Shown here in pieces: positions 33,332 to 45,194 of a DNA stretch of 64,000 nt (the first letter of the stretch is position 1; every line of letters starts with the position of its first letter). The translations under genes were made by a program, and so were the position numbers. Under the pieces are notes generated by a model that saw only the letters and a program-made list of their open reading frames with translations, was not told where the DNA came from and did not search any database. The DNA is taken from assembly GCF_001659605.2 (NCBI RefSeq), contig NC_035170.2:11520817-11584816 (forward strand). The letters are read 5' to 3'. This DNA is from Manihot esculenta. Taxonomy: Eukaryota > Streptophyta > Magnoliopsida > Malpighiales > Euphorbiaceae.

Positions 33332-35552
33332 TGTAATACCCGGCTAGACACCGGCACCAGAATTCCTACTTTCCGGCTGAATCTCCGTTGGAATCTAGAC
33401 TTCCCGGATGTTGGAGACTTCCAGAGGGGTAAAACAGAGGTTTTTCAAAATATTTTTATAGGTTTTTATGGTTTGATTAAGAAAATTGAGTTTTGAAAAG
33501 AAAAAGACCAAGGAGGCAAGTTGCAGGTTCGGCCGCCGAAAGAGAAGTTCGGCCGTCGAAAGAGAAGTTCGGCCGCCGAACATTGCATGGTTTCGCATGT
33601 AGCTTTGGCCGCCGAAGGGGAGTCGGTTGGCCACCTATAAAAGCTCCTTTGACCGGAAATGGGGTGTGTTTTCACCCTCTTTTTGTGCAAAGGTGAGTTT
33701 GTGATCTCTTTTGGCTGTTTTCACCATGTACTTCAAATTATGCAAGCTTTATTGAGTTTTTAACTTGTATTTTTGAAGTTTTGAGCAAAAGAAGGCAAAG
33801 TTGAGAGTTTTGGAGATTTTGGATCGTTTTCCTCCACATCTCCGAGTTAGGACCATCGATCCTCTTGATCTTCAAGAGGTAAGCATGGATCCTCACCTCC
33901 CCTTATGTTTTAAGCATGTTTTAAAGAGTTTAAGGGAGTTCTATGGTATGGTTTAAGTAGATCTAAAGGTTTAAAGGGTATATTGCTCATATGCCTTACT
34001 TGATGCTTTGATGATGTTTGTGGAGTTTAAACTAGTGTTTAAGCGCCTATATGCATGGTTAAGGGTATATGCATGGTTATGAGAGGTTGGTTGCATGTTG
34101 AGAGTGTTTGGTTTGGTTTTGGAGGCTGAGTATGCATGTTTGACCCGAGTTCTGCCTTCATGGCGAACTCAGGTTCGGCCGCCGAAGCAAGGTTCAGCCG
34201 CCGAACCCCTTGAGGAGGCTGTTTTGGCCACCTAAACTCGCCCCCGAAAGTTTGGACTTTCAGCTCTGGAGGGGAGTTTCGGCCGCCGAACATGCCGCCG
34301 AAGGTGGGTGACTTTCGGCTCTGGAAAGTCCTTCAGCCCCCGAACCTTGCCCCCAAAAGTTTAGACTTTCGGATCTGGAAGGGACTTTCGACCGCCGAAG
34401 GTGCCGCCGAAAGTGCATGAGTTTCGGATCTAGAGAGTGGTTCGGCCGCCGAAGGTGCCGCCGAAAGTCCCCTGTCCAGCCTTCCTTTGCCCATTTTTCC
34501 ATGCATGTTTATGATGTTTTAGGGGGTTTTTGGGGAGATGTTTATAGCTATGTTAGAGTATGTTCGGTCCCTCATTTGAGTCCACCTGTGTAGGTACGGA
34601 CCCGAGGAACCCAAGAGGCCTACAGAGTTAGAGATACAGAGACTGCCCAGCAGTTGCTAGAGGTGAGTAGAACTGAACTGTGTTTTACATAAATGCAAAG
34701 TTTTGAGCATGAGTCATACATCATAAATGCCATGTTATACTAGGGTGTATTGCATTAGTGTTCACGAAGGTGATGCATTGCATTGTTTATTGTCGATGGG
34801 GATGGACAACATGGAGACCCTTTAGCCCTCTGATTATTATTTCCATGTAACAGAAGTCCTGAGGAGCTCTTTGAGAGCCGGGCACAGTATATATTGTATG
34901 TAATAGAAGTCCTAAGGAGCTCCTTTGAGGGCCGGGCACAGAGCAGAGGGATTTTTGGGTCAGTCCATCCATGATGTGCTTTACTTGTGCTATGACGCAT
35001 TTCATGATAGCATGTTTTATTAAATGTTTTTATTGTTCTGCTCACTGGGCTCTAGTAGCTCACCCCTCTCCCTACCCTCATGTTTTCAGGGCCTGAGAGA
35101 AGACAGAGTAACAGCAAGGGTAAAGGTTTATGTAATCGTATAGAGTAGTGAACATGATATATTGTACACAGAGATAATGTAATGTATAGAGATGATGTAA
35201 TGTATATGGAGATAGTATTGTGCTTGGCCCTAGAGTATGTTATCCCTTATGTGCATGATCATTTCTTTATGTCTTATTGTATTTTATGATGAGAACTAAG
35301 CTTGATATTTGATGAGGACCCATCTAGGGCATATGATGAGAGCTCTAGTATGTGGTTTTATGTTTACAGAGTTAGTGCATGCACAGGTCAAGCTTGGTAA
35401 ATGCAAAAGTTCAAAATTTTTATGGAAATATATGATCATGTATGGGATTTACCAGGTACACAGAGTGCATAGTAGGCTTGCTACGGGTTCCGGCGACCTT
35501 AAGTCGACCTGAATCCTAGCGCCGGTAGCGGTCCGATTTTCGGGTCGCTACA
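33332..35552 (+). repeat. LTR E: 5' LTR of the outer plus-strand element
   Basis: About 2.22 kb, pairing with LTR H. Subfamily marks are GACACCGGCAC near the start and a slot repeat AAGTCCTGAGGAGCTC...GCCGGGCACAG at 34853-34935. TATA box 33636-33643. Splice-like signals: donor 33879-33880, acceptor 34592-34593, donor 34663-34664 and acceptor 35088-35089. It differs from LTR H by one extra 20-bp copy of a palindrome motif near 33545 plus scattered changes, so the insertion is fairly recent. Confidence 0.93.
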
Positions 35553-35609
35553 GATTGGTATCAGAGCTTTAGGTTCATATGATCGGACCTATAGAGTGTC
35601 GGGCTCATA
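35553..35609 (+). other. Primer-binding site and leader remnant
   Basis: GATTGGTATCAGAGC directly follows LTR E and matches initiator tRNA-Met. The leader is collinear with the one after LTR I (53634 on) until GGGCTCATAG. It then switches abruptly to inverted LTR sequence, sharing only a few G's at the join. Confidence 0.88.
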
Positions 35610-37541
35610 GGGGATACTTTATACATAGGTCAAGCACAATCTCTAATCCTCAATATCATTACATTACATGACTATTCAGAACTTTACATTTTATCATGTC
35701 CACATTCTATCTATTACATACAATTGACTTCAATACTCTTGCTGACCTCCTGGTCTACCCTGTACCTGCAAACCTGGGGAATTTGGGAGAGGGGTGAGCT
35801 ACTAGAGCCCAGTGAGTAGAATAATAAAGCATTTAAAACACATGCTATCATGAAATGCATCACATCACAACTAATCATATCAAGGATGAACTTGTCACCA
35901 TTTAGCCCTCTACATATTCCAATCATGCTAGGGGCGTAGTGCAGGCCACACCTGGTCTTTCTCTTATACATAACATAACATACATAACCAATAGTGCCGG
36001 GGGCGTAGTGCAGGCCACATCCGGTCTTTCTCTTACATAGTGCCAGGGGCGTAATGCAGGCCACACCTGGACTTCCATATCATATCATCACGTCATAACA
36101 TATGAGGGCAAATGGATCATTCAACATTCATCCACATCAATAACATATTATGCAATGCAACATATTCGTGATTTCTAATGCAAACAACCTAAAATATCAC
36201 ATGGCATCCGTGATGCATGAACATGCTCAAAACTGATTTATTTACTTGAAACATAAAGAGTTATTCTACTCACCTCTGGCTAGCTCTGACACTGACTGAA
36301 GCAGCTGACTCACTACTGAGGTCCTCGATTTCTCGGGTCCGAACCTACACAGGTGGAAACAAATGAGGGACCAACATACTATAACATGACTCTGAAAACA
36401 TCCCCCAAAAATCCTCTAAAACACCTCAAAACATCCATGCAAGAACATGCAAAGGAAGGCTGGACAGGGCACTTTCGGCGGCAGGTTCGGTGGTCGAAAC
36501 TCCCAGACAGAGGCGAAACTCATGCATGTTCGGCGGCACTTTCGGCGGCCGAAACTCCCAGACAGAGACGAAAGTCTCCTTTCGGGGGCAAGCTTCGGCA
36601 GCCGAAGGCTGCTTCCACAAGCATGTTCGGCGGCCGAAAGTTCCTTCGGCTGCCGAACCTGGTTTCTCCCATAGTGGCAGAAACTCAGCTCTTCTATGCA
36701 CATTTACCTCCAAAACTTTCCAATCATGCATAAACTTATTCTACCACACAAATACACAAGCATACATGCTCCTAGGGGCTTCAAACTACCTTAAACCCCA
36801 TCTACCACATATCAAACAACTCACATTGTTCATAAACACATATTAAAACCCATAAACCTAACCATGAGCTAAACATTCATTCTAACCCAAAGATCTACTT
36901 AAAACTTACTTAAAACATGCAATGAGCTTAAGATCGGCTCTTACCTCTTGAAGATCGAGAGAGAGACGACCTAATCTTGGAGATGGGAGATTTTCAACTT
37001 CCTTGGGTCTCCAAGCTCAAAACTTGCTCAAAACTTGAAAATCTTTAAAACAAGATGAAAACTTGTGAAAATCGTGAAAGATTTGAAGGAAGAACTCAAA
37101 GATTGGTGAGGGACGACGAAGAGCTCACCTTGGCCGAAAATGGGGAGAAAAGCTCGCCCGTTTTTGGCTAAGGGACCCTTTTATAGTGGCTGGCCAGGCC
37201 ACGTTCGGGGGCCGAACGTGCCTCCGCATGCATGCCATGTTCAGCGGCCGAACTTAAGGTTCGGCAGCCGAACCTGGACTTCCCTCACTTATGCCTTCGG
37301 GGGCCTAAGGCACACCCGAAATGCCTGCATGTTCGGCGGCCGAACTTGAGGTTCGGCGGTCGAACCTGGGTTTTCCTCCAAGGTTGTTTTCATGCAAAAA
37401 CTCATTTCCTTTTTACTTAAAATCATGAAATACATTAAAACATTTTAAGAAAACATGTTTCTACCCTACTAGAGGCTTCCGACATCCGAGATTCCACCGG
37501 ACGGTAGGAATTCCGATACCGGAGTCTAGCCGGGTATTACA
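35610..37541 (-). mobile_element. LTR F: truncated 3' LTR of the inner minus-strand element
   Basis: Reads on the minus strand from TGTAATACCCGGC at 37541 and is closely similar to LTR G, but stops at 35610. It therefore lacks the terminal few hundred bases present at 42905-43210 in LTR G. TATA box 37178-37185. Splice-like signals (minus strand): donor 36943-36944, acceptor 36345-36346, donor 36272-36273 and acceptor 35766-35767. Confidence 0.92.
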
Positions 37542-37556
37542 TTCTCCCCCCCTTAA
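37542..37556 (-). other. Polypurine tract of the inner minus-strand element
   Basis: On the minus strand TTAAGGGGGGGAGAA lies immediately before LTR F. It marks the 3' end of that element's internal region. Confidence 0.85.
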
Positions 37557-37648
37557 AAACATTCGTCCCCGAATATTCCTCAACTAGCACATGCAAGGCA
37601 TACAACATATCATACACATAAAACACATGAAACATATAAGAACTAACC

Positions 37649-40381
37649 TTAGAAAAGATAAGGGTATTGCTGGAGCATGGACTCCCGTGTCTCCCAAGTG
37701 CATTCTTCCAAATTATGGTGGTTCCACAGGACTTTCACCATCGGGATTTCCTTGTTTCTTAGCTTTCTGATCTGGGTGTCTATGATCCGTACTGGCTGTT
37801 CAACATAGGTGAGATTCTCTTGGACCTCCACATCAAGCTCACTAAGAACCTTGCTCGGATCTGACACAAACTTCCTCAACATTGAAACATGGAAAACCGG
37901 ATGGATTCTTTCCATTGAAGCAGGTAAATCCAGCTTGTACGACACATTCCCAATCTTTTGCAAGATTTCAAAGGGTCCAATGTATCGCGGGGCTAGTTTA
38001 CCTTTCTTCCCGAAGCGAACCACTCCTTTCATAGGGGACACCTTGAGCAATACCAGATCCCCCTCCTGAAACTCTACCTGTCTTCTGCGGATGTCTGCAT
38101 AACTCTTCTGTCTGCTTGTAGCAGTCTTGATCCTTTCTCTGATTATGGGTACTACCCTGCTGGTAATCTCTACTAGCTCAGGCCCTGCTAAGGCCTTTTC
38201 TCCAACTTCTTCCCAGCAAACAGGTGATCTGCACTTCCTCCCATACAAAGCTTCATATGGAGCCATCCCGATGCTAGCATGATGCCTGTTATTGTAGGCA
38301 AACTCCACCAAGGGTAGATGCTGCCTCCAAGAACCGCCAAAGTCCAGCACACACATTCTAAGCATATCCTCTATGGTCTGGATGGTCCTTTCTGATTGTC
38401 CATCCGTCTGTGGATGAAAAGCAGTGCTAAAATCCAACCTGGTACCCATGGCGTTCTGCAGACTCCGCCAAAATCTGGAGGTGAACTGGGGCCCTCTATC
38501 GGACACTATTGAAACAGGAACCCCATGCAGCCTGACGATCTCATCAACATACACCTGCGCCAACTTGTCCACAGAATAGCCACTCCTGATAGGGATGAAG
38601 TGAGCAGATTTGGTGAGTCTGTCCACAATCACCCATATGGAGTCCAATCTGTTGGACGTCGCCAGTAACCCCACTACGAAGTCCATAGCTATATTCTCCC
38701 ATTTCCACTCTGGAATAGGTAGCGGGTTAAGCATTCCAGCCGGCTTCTGATGCTCCAGCTTCACCCTCTGACACACTTCGCAGGCTGACACAAACTGTGC
38801 CACTTCTTTCTTCATAGCTGGCCACCAATAAACCTTCTTCAGATCTTGATACATCTTGGTGGCTTCGAGGTGAACGCTGTATCTTGCATTATGAGCCTCT
38901 CTCATAATGTCTCCTTTTAGCCCTATGTCATCTGGTACACATAGTCTGCTCCCATAGCGGAGGATCCCTTTGCTGTCAAATCTGAACTCACTATCTTTGC
39001 CTGACTGAACAGTCCTGGCAATCTTCACTAACTCTGGGTCCTCATGCTGTTTCTGAGCCACCTGCTCCAGAAACACGGGCGCCACTCTCAACTGGGCTAC
39101 CAAAGCACCTGTACCAGACAACTCCAACTGTAGACCTTCCTCAATGAGCTTGTAAAACTCCTTCACCACTAGCCTCTTTTCTGCCGATATGTGGGATAAA
39201 CTGCCGAGTGATTTCCGGCTTAAGGCGTCTGCCACAATATTCGCCTTACCCGGATGATACTGAATCTTGCAATCATAGTCACTCAGCAGCTCTACCCATC
39301 TCCTCTGTCTCAAATTCAAATCTCTTTGACTCAGGATGTACTGTAGGCTCTTATGATCCGTGAAGATCTCACATTTAACCCCATAGAGGTAGTGCCTCCA
39401 CATCTTGAGTGCAAAGATTACTGCTGCCATCTCCAGGTCATGTGTGGGGTAATTCAACTCATGCTTCTTCAGCTGTCTAGAAGCATAAGCGATCACCCTT
39501 TCATTCTGCATTAACACACAACCTAGTCCCACACGGGACGCATCACAGAAAACTGTGAAATCCTCATTGTTAGCTGGCAAAGCTAACACTGGTGCTGACG
39601 TTAACCTCTTCTTAAGCTCTTCAAAACTCTCTTCGCACTGGTCGGTCCACACAAACTTCTGATTTTTCCTGGTTAGTCTGGTCAGAGGAGCTGCAATCTT
39701 TGAGAAGTCCTGAACGAACCTCCTGTAGTAACCTGCCAAACCCAAGAAACTTCTAATCTCTGTCACTGAAGTGGGTCTAGGCCAGTTAGCCACAGCTTCT
39801 ACCTTCTTGGGGTCCACCTCTATCCCATTTTCTATCACAACATGCCCCAAGAATGAAATGCTCCTCAGCCAGAACTCACACTTGGAGAACTTGGCATACA
39901 AGCCATGCTCCCTCAAGGTCTGTAGAACCAACCTCAAATGATGGGCATGCTCCTCTGCATTCCTGGAATACACTAAGATATCATCTATGAAGACAATAAC
40001 GAAGTGATCCAGGTACTGGTTAAACACTCTGTTCATGAGATCCATGAATGCTGCAGGGGCATTGGTTAACCCGAACGGCATTACAAGGAACTCAAAATGC
40101 CCATATCTGGTCCTGAAAGCTGTCTTTGGCACATCTTCCTCTCTAATCCTCAGCTGATGATACCCGGACCTCAGATCTATTTTGGAGAAACAACCTGCTC
40201 CTGCTAGCTGGTCGAATAGATCATCGATCCTTGGCAAAGGGTACCTATTCTTGGTAGTGACTTTGTTCAACTGCCTGTAGTCGATACAAAGTCTAAGGGA
40301 TCCATCCTTCTTTCTGACAAACAAGACTGGAGCACCCTAGGGTGAGGTACTCGGTCGGATGAAGCCCTTGTCCACCAGCTC
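37649..40381 (-). pseudogene. Ty3/gypsy pol: RT, RNase H, integrase, chromodomain
   Basis: An 891-codon open frame (40324 down to TAA at 37649-37651) lacks its own ATG; it is the continuation of gag-pro. Residues counted from FVRKKDG: RT with [10 protein letters not shown] and FIDD (112-115); RNase H with D261, E298, D323 and D366; integrase zinc site H478, H485, C515, C518 and catalytic D548, D609, E645; then a C-terminal chromodomain-like tail ending QQYPYLF. All catalytic residues are present. Upstream the frame is blocked by TAG at 40337-40339 in place of the Trp of TSPWGAP, and by two stops at 40383-40391. It is the best-preserved pol in the window but cannot be made as a fusion. Confidence 0.92.
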
Positions 40382-40387
40382 TTACAA

Positions 40388-42633
40388 CTATTCTTTCAAT
40401 TCCTTCAACTCTACTGGTGCCATCCTGTACGGAGGGATAGAGATGGGTCGGGTTCCAGGCATCAGTTCTATCTCGAACTCTATCTCCCTAGCAGGTGGTA
40501 AACCTGGCAGTTCGTCTAGGAAGACGTCTAGAAACTCTCTAACCACTGGCACCGAGGCGGGCTCTCTAACCTGACTGCTAAGCTCTCTCACATGAGCCAA
40601 ATACCCCTGACATCCCCTCCTAAGCAACCTACGAGCCTGAAGAGCTGATATCAGACCTCTAGGTGTACCCCTCCTGTCTCCTCTGAAGACTACCTCTGAC
40701 CCATCCTGACCTCTGAACCTGACTACCTTGTCCTTGCAGTCCAAGGTAGCACCATGGGTAGATAACCAGTCCATCCCTAGAATGACGTCAAAATCTGTCA
40801 AGTCTAGAACCACAAGGTCGGCGGACAAGCATATTCCCTCAACAAACACAGGACTACACTGGCAGACTGACTCTGCCACTGATGGATCACACTTGGGTCC
40901 ACTGACCCAGAGAGGACACTCTAACCCAGAGATCATCAACCCCAACCTCTCAACGGCTCTCGGAGCAATAAAAGAATGAGATGCACCAGGGTCCATCAAG
41001 GCATACACATCTGAACAACCAATGACTAAGTTACCTGCCACCACGGTGTTAGATGCATCTGCCTCCTGCTGTGTCATTGTGAAGATCCGTGCTGGAGCTG
41101 ATGGACCTTCACCTCTGAAACCCGCTGAAGAAGAGGTTGCCCCTCTCTCTCTACCTCTGCCACTGGCCTGAGTCATGGCTGGAGCTGCTGGCTGCGCTAC
41201 ACTACCTGAAGCTGTCTACTGGGACTGTGCCATCGGGGCTGCTCTTGGACATTCTCGAGACATATGCCCCTCCTGACCACATCTGTAACAGGCTGTTGTC
41301 CCAAACCGACATACTCCCCTGTGCGGCTTACCACACCTTGCACAAACTGCATTATCCGCACCAGAGCTTGAGCCACCTCTAAATCCCATACTGGACTTAA
41401 CCTTGTTCCAGAACTTGTTCTTCTTGGACTTCCTAGAGCCTCTGTCCCACTTTTTACTACCTGAAGCTGCTGCACTCATAGAAGAAGAGCCTGGGGTCTT
41501 AGAACCAGAAGGCTGTGCCACTGACTGCTTGACTTTCCCCTCGATGATAGCACTAGCCTCCATCCTCCTAGCCATATCCACTATGGCATGGAAGCTCTCC
41601 CTATCTGTGGACTGAATCAAGGAGGAATACCTGGAGTGAAGTTTCATAATATACCTCCTTGACTTCTTCTGGTCTATGTCAAGAGTTTGCCCCGCAAACG
41701 GCAACAGCTCCAAGAACTTGTCGGTGTACTCCTCTACACTCATTTCCTCTGTCTGCCTTAACTATTCAAACTCAATCATCTTCAATTCTCTTGAACTGTC
41801 AGGAAAAGCCCATCCTGAAAATTCATTTGCAAACTCCTCCCATGATAGGCTGTCTAACCTCGGGCTCACATAGTTCTTAAACCACTCACGGGCCTTTTTG
41901 CATTTTAATGTGAACCCAGCCATCTGAATGGCTCTACTGTCATCTGCCCCTATCTCATCTGTAATTGTTTTGACCCTCTCAAGGTACACAAACGGGTCAT
42001 CTCCGGTTTCAAACTGGGGAGCACCCAGCTTCATATAGTCGGTCATCTTGACCTTGCTTCCACCAGATGAGCTAGGCTTAGGCATATGGGTTGCTGGAAC
42101 TGTGGGTTCTATTGATGGTGGAGGAGGTGCAACATTTTCTGAGGTAGGGTTTGCTGGATTTGGATGGTAAGGTGGGGTGGATACATTGGGTATTGTGAAT
42201 ATGGTGGGTAGTAGGGTGGGTATGGCATCTGTGTGGGATAAAGGGTGAAGCTAGGGTAATCCGATGTACCTCCCATCGAATACCCGGGATTTTGTGAGAA
42301 GTGTGGGTAGTGGGGTGGCTGAACAAATCCCGAGGCCTGAGTGCCTCCTTGGGACTCTCCCATTCCCTCTTCTGACATGCTAACTCCCAGACTGCCATCC
42401 CTCCTCTGCTCTACATCCATATCATCCCCCATGTCTTCTGACATTCCTCAATGAATTGTTCCCCTCACTGATCTGCTTCTACCCAGATCCAGAGACCTTC
42501 TAGGGTCTCTTACTGCTCTTTCTCTGTTAGACCTACTAGACATTGCCCTAGGCAATGTAGGAGGACGGGCGCTCATGCCATCATCCTCAGGTGGCACTCC
42601 AGTCAATCTTGCTGATCGACGAGTTCCTCTCAT
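40388..42633 (-). pseudogene. Ty3/gypsy gag-protease of the inner minus-strand element
   Basis: Starts MRGTRRSARLTGVPPE at 42633. The gag core (GFTLKCKKAREWFKNY...) is followed by a double-cysteine region with knuckle CYRCGQEGHMSREC, then an aspartic protease with LMDPGASHSFI and VILGMDWLS. Breaks are stops at about 42448, 41762 and 41216 (mostly Gln to stop) and one frameshift near 42100. The protease motif reads D-P-G rather than the usual D-T/S-G, as in the other copy at about 55530. Confidence 0.9.
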
Positions 42634-42904
42634 CCTGTTTTCTGAAAAACAGTACACATCACATAAACGTTAGCATCATATGGTTCATGTGGGCACACAT
42701 GAACCCGCATCACATACATATTATTCACATCATAGCATTAATGCACATGTATATAATCATGGCATTTCACATCATCATACAAGACAGGACTCCACATCCT
42801 ATCCTAGTGGACATGACCCTTCCTATTGTGCTTGACCTTATATAACATCTATGAGCCTAACACTCTAGGTCCGACCATATGAACCTAGGGATCTGATACC
42901 AATC
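42634..42904 (-). other. Leader and primer-binding site of the inner minus-strand element
   Basis: Bases 42891-42904 read GATTGGTATCAGAT on the minus strand, a near match to the initiator tRNA-Met site. The remainder is untranslated leader without other features. Confidence 0.85.
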
Positions 42905-45194
42905 TGTAACGACCCGAAAATCGGACCGCTACCGGCGCTAGGATCCGGGTCGGCTTAAGGCCGCCGGAACCCGTAGCAAGCCTGACATGCATCCTGTGAA
43001 CCTGTTTAATCCCATACATGATCAAGAATATACATAAAAATTTAAAACTTTTCCTTACATTCATAACCAAACTCAACCTGTGCATGCACTATACAATATC
43101 ATAACCATGATCCCTTTGTGGGATCTCATCAATGCCCCAATGGGCAATTACAACATATGTTGAGTTGGTTTACATAAACATCATAAAGGTCTAGGATCAT
43201 GCATTAAAAGGGATGCTTTATACATAGGTCAAGCACAACCTCTAATCCTCAATATCATTACATTACATGACTATTCATAACTTTACATTTTTTCATGTCC
43301 ACATTCTATCTATTACATACAATTGACTTCAATACTCTTGATGACCTCCTGGTCTACCCTGTACCTGCAAACCTGGGGAATTTGGGAGAGGTGTGAGCTA
43401 TTAGAGCCCAGTGAGCAGAATAATAAAGCATTTAAAACACATGCTATCATGAAATGCATCACATCACAACTAATCATATCAAGGATGAACTTGTCACCAT
43501 TTAGCCCTCTACATATTCCAATCATGCCAGGGGCGTAGTGCAGGGCACACCTGGTCTTTCTCTTATACATAACATAACATACATAACCAATAGTGCCGGG
43601 GGCGTAGTGCAGGCCACATCCGGTCTTTCTCTTACATAGTGCCAGGGGCGTAGTGCAGGCCACACCTGGACTTCCATATCATATCATCACGTCATAACAT
43701 ATGAGGGCAAATGGATCATTCAACATTCATCCACATCAACAACATATTATGCAATGCAACATATTCGTGATTTCTAATGCAAACAACCTAAAATATCACA
43801 TGGCATCTGTGATGCATGAACATGCTCAAAACTGATTTATTTACTTGAAACATAAAGAGTTATTCTACTCACCTCTGGCTAGCTCTGACACTGACTGAAG
43901 CAGCTAACTCACTGCTGAGGTCCTCGGTTCCTCGGGTCCGAACCTACACAGGTGGACACAAATGAGGGACCAACATACTATAACATGACTCTGAAAACAT
44001 CCCCCAAAAACCCTCTAAAACACCTCAAAACATCCATGTAAGAACATGAAAAGGAAGGCTGGACAGGGCACTTTCGGCGGCAGGTTCGGCGGCCGAAAGT
44101 CCCTCCAGAGCCGAAAGTCAGGCAGGTTCGGCGGCACCTTCGGCGGCCGAAACTCCCAGACAGAGGCGAAACTCATGCATATTCGGCGGCACTTTCGGCG
44201 GCCGAAACTCCCAGACAGAGACGAAAGTCTCCTTTCGGGGGCAAGCTTCGGCAGCCGAAGGCTGCTTCCACAAGCATGTTCGGCGGCCGAAAGTTCCTTC
44301 GGCTGCCGAACCTGGTTTCTCCCATAGTGGCAGAAACTCAGCTCTTCTATGCACATTTGCCTCCAAAACATTCCAATCATGCATAAACTTATTCTACCAC
44401 ACAAATACACAAGCATACAAGCTCCTAGGGGCTTCAAACTACCTTAAACCCCATCTACCACACATCAAGCAACTCACATTGTTCATAAACACATATTAAA
44501 ACCCATAAACCTAACCATGAGCTAAACATGCATTCTAACCCAAAGATCTACTTAAAACTTACTTAAAACATGCAATGAGCTTAAGATCGGCTCTTACCTC
44601 TTGAAGATCGAGAGAGAGACGACCTAATCTTGGAGATGGGAGATTTTCAATTTCCTTGGGTCTCCAAGCTCAAAACTTGCTCAAAACTTGAAAATCTTCA
44701 AAACAAGATGAAAACTTGTGAAAATCGTGAAAGATTTGAAGGAAGAACTCAAAGATTAGTGAGGGACGGCGGAGAGCTCACCTTGGCCAAAAATGGGGAG
44801 AAAAGCTCGCCCGTTTTCGGCTAAGGGACCCTTTTATAGTGGCTGGCCAGGCCACGTTCGGGGGCCGAACGTGCCTCCGCATGCATGCCATGTTCGGCGG
44901 CAGAACTTGAGGTTCGGCGGTCGAACCTGGACTTCCCTCACTTATGCCTTCGGGGGCCTAAGGCACACCCGAAATGCCTGCATGTTCGGCGACCGAACTT
45001 GAGGTTCGGCGGCCGAACCTGGGTTTTCCTCCAAGGTTGTTTTCATCCAAAAACTCATTTCCTTTTTACTTAAAATCATGAAATACATTAAAACATTTTA
45101 AGAAAACATGTTTCTACCCTACTAGAGACTTCCGACATCCGAGATTCCACCGGACGGTAGGAATTCCGATACCGGAGTCTAGCCGGGTATTACA
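42905..45194 (-). mobile_element. LTR G: 5' LTR of the inner minus-strand element
   Basis: Full-length, about 2.29 kb, TGTAATACCCGGC (45194) to GGTCGTTACA (42905) on the minus strand. TATA box 44831-44838. Slot repeats (GGGGCGTAGTGCAGGCCACA) at 43530-43670. Splice-like signals (minus strand): donor 44596-44597, acceptor 43944-43945, donor 43871-43872 and acceptor 43365-43366. Its outer edge touches the protease gene of the outer element, the expected target site (GTGAT). Confidence 0.93.
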
